Shown here piece after piece: positions 16,640-20,378 of a stretch of DNA of 20,378 bases. A program made the translations under genes and the position numbers. This DNA is from JAZKFP01 sp040386355 (GTDB lineage: Bacteria; Pseudomonadota; Gammaproteobacteria; Pseudomonadales; UBA6940). Position 1 is the first letter of the stretch. The number at the start of each line of letters is the position of its first letter. The notes under the pieces are model-generated. The model was not told where the DNA came from. It saw nothing but the letters and a program-made list of their open reading frames with translations, and did not search any database. The stretch lies in the NCBI GenBank assembly GCA_040386355.1, contig JAZKFP010000178.1, positions 1 through 20,378 of the forward strand. The letters are read 5' to 3'.

Positions 16640-16856
16640 TGAAATAGCACCGTCATAAAAAAGTTAAGAATAGGTTTTATTTTCAAAAAATACTTTTAGA
16701 AACATGTTTGAAAAAGTGTAGTAGAAATTTAATTGGTGCAATCTATTGTTGAAATAAAAAACAGAAAAGTTTTAATTAGTACAAGATCCTTAAAATACGC
16801 ATCTGGATATTTCATATAATATTGATCTATGGATTTCAGTGTGAATGATGTCGAGC

Positions 16857-17852
16857 TTAAGAGTCAAAATCAAAGCCGAGATCATGCATAATTTTTGGTT
16901 GATCAAACCAATCAGGTTCAACACGCACCCACAATTTTAAAACGACTTTACAACCTAAATGTTCTTCTAATTCGATTCGCGCTTGTTCACCGATTTTTTT
17001 AAGACGTTGCCCACCCTGTCCAATAACAATCATTTTTTGACTTTGTTGGTGTACTAATATCAATGCATGAATCCAAAACATGGAATTTTTTTCTTCAATT
17101 TTTTCCACTATTACACTGGTTTGGTACGGCAACTCATCTCCAAGTTGTCGAATAATTTTTTCTCGAATACGTTCAGCAGCGTAAAAATTTAAACCTCGAT
17201 CAGTATGATGATCTGCGGAATAATGATGCGGGCCTTCGGGTAAACGTGATTGAATTTCGGCTTGAAGTTCTTCAACTTGTTGATGTTTTAACGCAGAAAT
17301 AGGAATTAGCACTGCAAAATCATGCAGCGTTGCACGTTTTTGCAATAAAGGTAATAGCTGTTGTTTATTCGCGATTTCATCGATTTTATTAATGCACAAA
17401 ATTACTGGGCAATTTGCTTTTTTAATAGTGCGTAAAATTTGATCTTCTGCAGTAGTCCAAATCGAGCCGTCTAATAACCAAACTAATACATCTACAGAAT
17501 CAACTTGTTGCGCAATTGCACGATTCATTTGTTGATTGAGTAAATCTTTAATAGCGCCTGGTGCTTGAAACCCAGGGGTATCCACATAGATAGTTTGATA
17601 ATTAGCTTGGGTGGTAATTCCAATCACAGGATTACGCGTCGTATTTGGTTTTCGTGAAGTGATACTCAATTTTTGTTTCACTAATGCATTTAATAAAGTT
17701 GATTTACCAACATTAGGTCGACCAATCAATGCAACAAATCCGCAGTATGTTGGTTTTTCAGAGGATACTTTATTTTGAGTAGAGAGTTCTGATTCAGCGG
17801 ATTTATTTTCAGTCAATTTTTCATTTTCTGTAACTTCTATTTTTTCTTTCAA
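16857..17852 (-). CDS. era: GTPase Era
   Basis: A 331-residue ribosome-assembly GTPase that binds the 3' end of 16S rRNA. G1 is GRPNVGKST (44-52), the switch I region NTTRNPVIGI, G3 DTPG (91-94), G4 NKID and G5 SAL; the C-terminal KH domain has MIVIGQGGQRLKKIG. E. coli Era has about 301 residues; the excess is a charged, Glu/Lys/Ser-rich N-terminal extension of about 35 residues before CGFVALIG. Its ATG overlaps the rnc stop (ATGA), so the two are translationally coupled. The next gene in most relatives, recO, is displaced. The 217 bases between this gene and the glucosidase hold nothing recognisable. Confidence 0.95.
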   Translation of the reverse strand: MKEKIEVTENEKLTENKSAESELSTQNKVSSEKPTYCGFVALIGRPNVGKSTLLNALVKQKLSITSRKPNTTRNPVIGITTQANYQTIYVDTPGFQAPGAIKDLLNQQMNRAIAQQVDSVDVLVWLLDGSIWTTAEDQILRTIKKANCPVILCINKIDEIANKQQLLPLLQKRATLHDFAVLIPISALKHQQVEELQAEIQSRLPEGPHHYSADHHTDRGLNFYAAERIREKIIRQLGDELPYQTSVIVEKIEEKNSMFWIHALILVHQQSQKMIVIGQGGQRLKKIGEQARIELEEHLGCKVVLKLWVRVEPDWFDQPKIMHDLGFDFDS

Positions 17853-18690
17853 GAATCATGCTCCGTAATCTTAATAAGCACTTGACGTGCGGCTTCTTGC
17901 TCAGCTTTGCGACGACTAGTACCAATACCTTTTGCTTGAATGCTTAATACTTCGATTGTACAAATGACTTCAAACGTTTGTTGGTGAGCTTCACCATGCG
18001 CTGCAATTAGCGGATAATTTGGCAACGACATCCCTCGTTTTTGCAGCCACTCTTGTAATTGTGTTTTAGGATCTTTTTCCGATAAGGGTAATAATTGTTG
18101 AGGTTTTAACCATTGTGCAAACCATTGTTCAACACAACGTTTACTTTCATCTAATCCCCAATCTAAATAAATTATTCCAAGCAAAGCTTCCACAGCATCG
18201 GCCAAAATCGAATCTTTTTTATGACCTGNNNNNNNNNNNNNNNNNNNNNNNNNNNNNNNNNNNNNNNNNNNNNNNNNNNNNNNNNNNNNNNNNNNNNNNN
18301 NNNNNNNNNNNNNNNNNNNNNNNNNNNNATTCCAAGCAAAGCTTCCACAGCATCGGCCAAAATCGAATCTTTTTTATGACCTGCGGATTTTAATTCACCG
18401 ACACCTAAACGAATATATCGCCCTAAATGGAGGGACTCACCAATTTCAGCAAGTGTGGATTTTCTCACTAACCGCGCTCGAATACGGGTTAATGTTCCTT
18501 CATCACTATTGGGTAAGGCTTGAAATAACCACTCAGAAATAATCAGACTTAATACACTATCACCAAGAAATTCTAATCTTTCATTATTATGTCCTATGCG
18601 AATACTTCGGTGAGTGACAGCAATTTGAAAACGATCTTTAGACAACCAACGGTCTGGTCGGCTCCAGTCTTTCGATGCACCAACATTCAT
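17849..18690 (-). CDS. rnc: Ribonuclease III (interrupted by an assembly gap)
   Basis: The enzyme cuts double-stranded RNA in rRNA processing and mRNA control. The nuclease domain has the signature NERLEFLGDSVLS (36-48) and ADAVEALLG (112-120); the dsRNA-binding domain runs from DPKTQLQEWLQKRG to SRRKAEQEAARQVL. A run of 100 N interrupts the gene, and 55 bases are repeated on both sides of it. Removing the N run and one copy leaves 687 bases, exactly 228 codons plus stop, with no frameshift; E. coli RNase III has 226 residues. The start ATG at 18690 has AAGGAA five bases upstream. Apparent protein ends at the gap are artefacts. It overlaps era by four bases. Confidence 0.95.
18174..18383. other. 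Scaffold gap with duplicated contig ends
   Basis: Bases 18174-18228 and 18329-18383 are identical over 55 positions and bracket exactly 100 N (18229-18328). A round-number N run between identical ends is what a scaffolder leaves when overlapping contigs were not merged. The coding frame of rnc closes perfectly when the overlap is collapsed. Confidence 0.95.
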
Positions 18691-19051
18691 GGGTATTCCT
18701 TACGGCCTTTAATAATCTTTTTTGTAGCTGTACCCAAGTTATATTATTTTTCTCAGTAAAATGTCATTTGCAAAACATTATGCGTATGGGAAAAGTAATA
18801 TGAGTTAGGTATGTATCTTCTCAAAATAGTTTTAACGCAAAATATCGATTTTAAGATTTTGCGGCTAAAAACCATTTAAAGTTTGGTAAATCACTAGGGA
18901 TAAAGAGCAATTAAATACTCTTTTAAAAGCAATATTGCTCAAAGAATAACCACTCTATTCTTTAAGCTTTGCAACAATCTATGAAGAAAGATTTAAACGT
19001 GAAACGATGGGATAAACAAGACAAAATCTACTTTTAATAGAATTAAAATGA
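18691..19051 (-). promoter_or_regulatory. Intergenic leader of rnc with three stem-loops
   Basis: This 361-base spacer has no gene. It carries three inverted repeats: CGCAAAAT/ATTTTGCG (18836-18863), GAGCAAT/ATTGCTC (18905-18940) and AAAGAATA/TATTCTTT (18941-18963). None is followed on the minus strand by a strong T run, so they are not obvious terminators. In E. coli a hairpin in the rnc leader is cut by RNase III itself for autoregulation; a similar role here is possible but unproven. Confidence 0.4.
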
Positions 19052-19423
19052 TTATCGACGTTTAATCTGCGTCGATTCATCCACTCGTACCATTACATAA
19101 AAGAATTTCCAAAGCTGAACTTCATAATCTTTTTTTACGGTGAAGCTCATAACATCTTGGTCAAATTTAACTTTGATATCTTTTTGAGAAATATCGTAAA
19201 GACCATTTATATTCATTCGATTCAATAGTCGAGCTTGTACCGCTTGCGGAGTTAAGTTTGCAACAGAAGGATCCGCTGTTGTTTCTTCTAGTATTTTGCC
19301 AACATAGTAGTTGGTTTGAATTGGCCCCCAAGTGCGTACCACCATAATGATGTAACCCAAGCATAAACCTAAAACAATTAAACCTTCCATGAATGAGAAG
19401 CCGCGTTGCGAGGCTTTTTTCAT
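19052..19423 (-). CDS. DUF4845 family membrane-anchored protein
   Basis: From the ATG at 19423, with AAGGAGAGGG just upstream, this is 123 residues. The N-terminus (MKKASQRGFSFMEGLIVLGL) is prepilin-like: a basic stretch, then a single hydrophobic helix to about residue 35. The remainder is a small soluble domain (DIKVKFDQDVMSFTVKKDYE) expected outside the cytoplasmic membrane. Proteins of this family sit between lepB and rnc in many gammaproteobacteria, as here, and have no established function. A longer frame from 19453 lacks a better start signal. It lies 54 bases after lepB. Confidence 0.85.
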   Translation of the reverse strand: MKKASQRGFSFMEGLIVLGLCLGYIIMVVRTWGPIQTNYYVGKILEETTADPSVANLTPQAVQARLLNRMNINGLYDISQKDIKVKFDQDVMSFTVKKDYEVQLWKFFYVMVRVDESTQIKRR

Positions 19424-19477
19424 ATCCCTCTCCTTGAGGTTGGTTAGTAGCAATCCGTTGCTTTAATTGTTGCTACT

Positions 19478-20293
19478 TTATTGAATAAGTCCATTCCGCG
19501 CGAAACTAGGTAAGGTCCAACCCAATTTATGCATCCAAATAGCAAAAGCTTTACCCACGATATAATGCTCAGGTACAAAGCCCCAAAAGCGACTGTCATG
19601 ACTGCTATCTCGATTGTCACCCATAACAAAATAATGATTGTCCGGCACACGCCAAGTCGTCTGATTTAGAAATTGATTGCGTCCCTCAATCCAAATCTTG
19701 TGCTCTACTCCATCCAAATTTTCCAAAAACTCAGTAATATTTTGCTCTGGAATTTGTGCCAATAGCTGACGAGAAATAATTTCACCATTAATAATCAGCT
19801 GCTTGTCTCTATATTCAATCACATCACCTGGCAAACCAATTACGCGCTTGATAAAGTTTGTAGACGGACTTTCAGGAAACTTAAACACCATCACGTCACC
19901 GCGTTGAGGGTCGCTAACGTCTAAAATTTTAATACCACCCAAGGGCAATCGCAGACCATAAGTGAATTTATTAACGAGAACAAAATCTCCAGCAATTAAG
20001 GTAGGCATCATTGAGCCAGTGGGAATAGTAAAAGGTTCCACTAGAAAGGATCGTAAACACAAAACCACTAATAAAACCGGAAAAAAAGCCTTTGGATACT
20101 CAATCCATGCAGGCTCTTTTTGCATTTTTTCAATTAGTTGCCCATCCGGTTCGATGCCATTTTCTAAAATATTTTTTTCATAATGCGTTACTGCGCGTGC
20201 GCGTTGTTTGCTCCAAAAAAATTTGTCGAAAATAACTACGCCCCCAGTTAAAAAGACTAATGCTACCAAAACTAAGGGTATATTCATGTCCAT
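19478..20293 (-). CDS. lepB: Signal peptidase I
   Basis: A 271-residue inner-membrane serine protease that removes signal peptides from exported proteins. Two N-terminal membrane helices (about 5-25 and 68-84) precede the catalytic domain. The catalytic Ser94 is in IPTGSMMPTLIAGDFVLVNK and the general base Lys149 in FIKRVIGLPGD; GDNRDSSHDSRFWGFVP is the conserved box E. The start could be at 20293 or the Met two codons later; neither has a strong ribosome binding site. It follows lepA by seven bases, as is usual. Confidence 0.96.
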   Translation of the reverse strand: MDMNIPLVLVALVFLTGGVVIFDKFFWSKQRARAVTHYEKNILENGIEPDGQLIEKMQKEPAWIEYPKAFFPVLLVVLCLRSFLVEPFTIPTGSMMPTLIAGDFVLVNKFTYGLRLPLGGIKILDVSDPQRGDVMVFKFPESPSTNFIKRVIGLPGDVIEYRDKQLIINGEIISRQLLAQIPEQNITEFLENLDGVEHKIWIEGRNQFLNQTTWRVPDNHYFVMGDNRDSSHDSRFWGFVPEHYIVGKAFAIWMHKLGWTLPSFARNGLIQ

Positions 20294-20300
20294 AGTGAAC

Positions 20301-20378
20301 TCACTTATCTGCTTTAAGCACTGCTAAAAACGCTTCTTGCGGAATTTCAACATTTCCTACTTGCTTCATACGTTTCTT
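20301..20378 (-). CDS. lepA: Elongation factor 4, last 25 codons (partial)
   Basis: Minus-strand bases from the window edge read KKRMKQVGNVEIPQEAFLAV and end LKADK before TGA at 20301-20303. [20 protein letters not shown] is the conserved C-terminus of LepA, a ribosome-associated GTPase. The rest of the gene lies beyond the window. Its position directly upstream of lepB confirms the identity. Confidence 0.93.
   Translation of the reverse strand, partial: KKRMKQVGNVEIPQEAFLAVLKADK

Noticed and set aside
18172..18690. A 172-residue RNase III variant with an altered C-terminus, and a tandem duplication within rnc
   Set aside because: Both arise from reading through the N run and the duplicated contig end; the arithmetic and frame show a single intact gene.

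Overview
This window looks like a piece of an AT-rich gammaproteobacterial chromosome, probably from a host-associated or intracellular lineage of the Legionellales/Coxiella/Berkiella type. The core gene order lepA-lepB-DUF4845-rnc-era ... recO-pdxJ is the usual gammaproteobacterial housekeeping operon. The AT-rich left side carries two effector-like proteins of low complexity. The taxonomic placement is an inference from gene order and style, not from a marker-gene comparison.

Layout. 1-720 is a decayed minus-strand ATPase gene (AAA_14/DUF4143 type) cut by copies of a small inverted-repeat element. 736-3050 holds two divergent effector-like genes; the plus-strand one ends in a cytidine-deaminase-like domain (HAE ... 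CxxC) and has a nuclear-localisation-like basic motif near its N-terminus. 3190-5386 is a small islet: a terminator, a relic of the 3' end of acnA, an intact DUF4143 ATPase, and a VapBC toxin-antitoxin pair closed by a bidirectional terminator. 5407-10746 (minus strand) carries acnA with a strongly structured leader, then cysM, pdxJ and recO, the last three tightly packed. 10917-14602 (plus strand) is a pmrCAB-like unit: a lipid A phosphoethanolamine transferase, an OmpR-type response regulator and a sensor kinase whose 3' end is cut by an intact copy of the small element. 14906-16639 is a GH13 alpha-glucosidase. 16857-20378 (minus strand) is era, rnc, a DUF4845 gene, lepB and the last 25 codons of lepA.

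How the parts relate. The eptA/regulator/kinase block and the glucosidase sit between era and recO, so about 6 kb of accessory DNA splits an operon that is usually continuous. The transferase and its two-component system should act together in remodelling the outer membrane surface. The small element (171 bp, 25-bp imperfect terminal inverted repeats, TA target duplication) occurs three times in whole or part and is a recurrent source of gene damage here. The run of 100 N inside rnc is flanked by an exact 55-base duplication. Collapsing it gives a full-length 228-residue RNase III, so this is a scaffolding artefact and not a broken gene.
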